This document shows, piece after piece, positions 6,135-6,405 of a stretch of 6,405 nucleotides of DNA. The DNA comes from Spirochaetaceae bacterium. Lineage in GTDB: Bacteria > Spirochaetota > Spirochaetia > DSM-2461. Made by a program: the position numbers and the translations under genes. Position 1 is the first letter of the stretch. Every line of letters begins with the position of its first letter. Under the pieces are notes generated by a model. The model worked only from the letters and a program-made list of their open reading frames with translations. It made no database searches and was not told the origin of the DNA. The stretch covers positions 1 through 6,405 of the forward strand of contig QKAI01000240.1 in assembly GCA_003246505.1 (NCBI GenBank). Reading direction: 5' to 3'.

Positions 6135-6368
6135 CTAATCCTGCATCATGACGAATCCCTGCAGATCGTCCTCCGTTTCCCGGGCGAATTTCTCAAGCCC
6201 CCGGTCGGAGATATGGGCGAAGGCCCCCAGGGTGCTGGAGAGGTCCGTATTGATATCCCGGTTGTGCCTCACGTAGGTGGTCTGGTAGAAGGCCAGCTTT
6301 TTATCCGGATTGATGCCGATGGCCACCAGGGAGAGGGCCCCGGAGCGGATGAGTCGCAGCTTCCCCAT
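6135..6368 (-). CDS. Small conserved-looking protein of unknown function, 77 residues
   Basis: I do not recognise this protein. It has 77 residues, no cysteine, no full membrane helix and no signal peptide. The most distinctive stretch is FYQTTYVRHNRDINTDLSST (residues 27-46), followed by an acidic, amphipathic-looking C-terminus (SDRGLEKFARETEDDLQGF) that ends in VMMQD. The N-terminus, IRSGALSLVAIGINPDKK, is mildly hydrophobic. I chose the ATG at 6368 because AGGAGG lies exactly 5 bases upstream, the same spacing seen for three other genes here. A GTG at 6389 in the same frame would give 84 residues but overlaps that site. The frame also stays open to the right window edge, so a longer protein entering from outside is not excluded. 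The gntR start follows 6 bases after its stop, which suggests co-transcription with the regulator. Protein-like composition and operon position support a real gene. Confidence 0.62.
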   Translation of the reverse strand: MGKLRLIRSGALSLVAIGINPDKKLAFYQTTYVRHNRDINTDLSSTLGAFAHISDRGLEKFARETEDDLQGFVMMQD

Positions 6369-6373
6369 GAGAT

Positions 6374-6379
6374 CCTCCT
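6374..6379 (-). promoter_or_regulatory. Ribosome binding site that sets the small-ORF start
   Basis: AGGAGG on the minus strand is followed by ATCTC and then the ATG at 6368. The sequence is an ideal Shine-Dalgarno match. Its 5-base spacing equals that of lplA (4189-4184), the CE7 esterase (3163-3158) and recC (1480-1477), which favours the ATG at 6368 over the upstream GTG at 6389. Confidence 0.65.
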
Positions 6380-6405
6380 CGTCCCTCACCTGCCATACCC
6401 CCAGG

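Noticed and set aside
6369..6389. GTG start at 6389 giving an 84-residue small protein
   Set aside because: It has no clear Shine-Dalgarno sequence, while the ATG at 6368 has a perfect AGGAGG at 5 bases, matching its neighbours.
6386..6405. Possible tail of an upstream gene ending in WGYGR-TGA at 6388-6386
   Set aside because: Only five codons are visible in that frame before the window edge, too few to call a gene, although the position would suit an operon.
1..6405. tRNA, rRNA, CRISPR, insertion sequence, toxin-antitoxin or rho-independent terminator
   Set aside because: Genes occupy nearly every base with gaps of at most 9 bases, and I saw no repeat array, transposase, RNA fold or hairpin with T-tract on either strand.

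Overview
The window is a GC-rich bacterial stretch (about 60% or more by eye) with all seven recognisable genes on the minus strand. Read in the direction of transcription, from high to low coordinates, the order is: a small unrecognised protein; a GntR-type repressor with a LacI-like sensor domain; a ten-helix EamA/DMT transporter; lipoate-protein ligase A (lplA); a CE7 acetyl esterase; an exported CE4-type polysaccharide deacetylase; and the first 490 codons of recC, which runs off the left edge. No gap between genes exceeds 9 bases. Two junctions overlap (ATGA and TAATG) and one abuts exactly (TAGATG), so the layout is that of one tight operon. There is no RNA gene, mobile element, CRISPR array or stretch without a gene.

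The middle genes suggest use of acetylated carbohydrate. The GntR/LacI-like regulator would sense a small sugar-like ligand. The EamA protein would move a metabolite across the inner membrane. The CE7 enzyme would remove acetyl groups from short oligosaccharides in the cytoplasm, and the CE4 enzyme would deacetylate a polymer outside the membrane. LplA (lipoate salvage) and RecC (recombination and repair) have no obvious link to this theme and may simply share the transcript. The ligand, transported compound and carbohydrate cannot be read from the sequence.

Two promoter-like sequences lie inside the gene run. One is at the gntR/eamA junction, where its -10 overlaps the gntR stop and the predicted transcript would begin at the eamA ATG. 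The other is at the lplA/esterase junction. They could let parts of the run be expressed separately. Four starts (small ORF, lplA, esterase, recC) have a GGAG or GGAGG core exactly 5 bases before ATG. The eamA and CE4 deacetylase starts lack a usable Shine-Dalgarno sequence.

The organism is a bacterium that has RecBCD-type rather than AddAB-type repair, together with a full-length E. coli-like LplA and a Thermotoga/Bacillus-like CE7 esterase. A GC-rich spirochaete or similar anaerobe would fit, but this is a weak inference. I see no clearly new biological system. The points most worth checking are the small ORF, the possible leaderless start of eamA, and recC sitting at the end of a carbohydrate-type operon.
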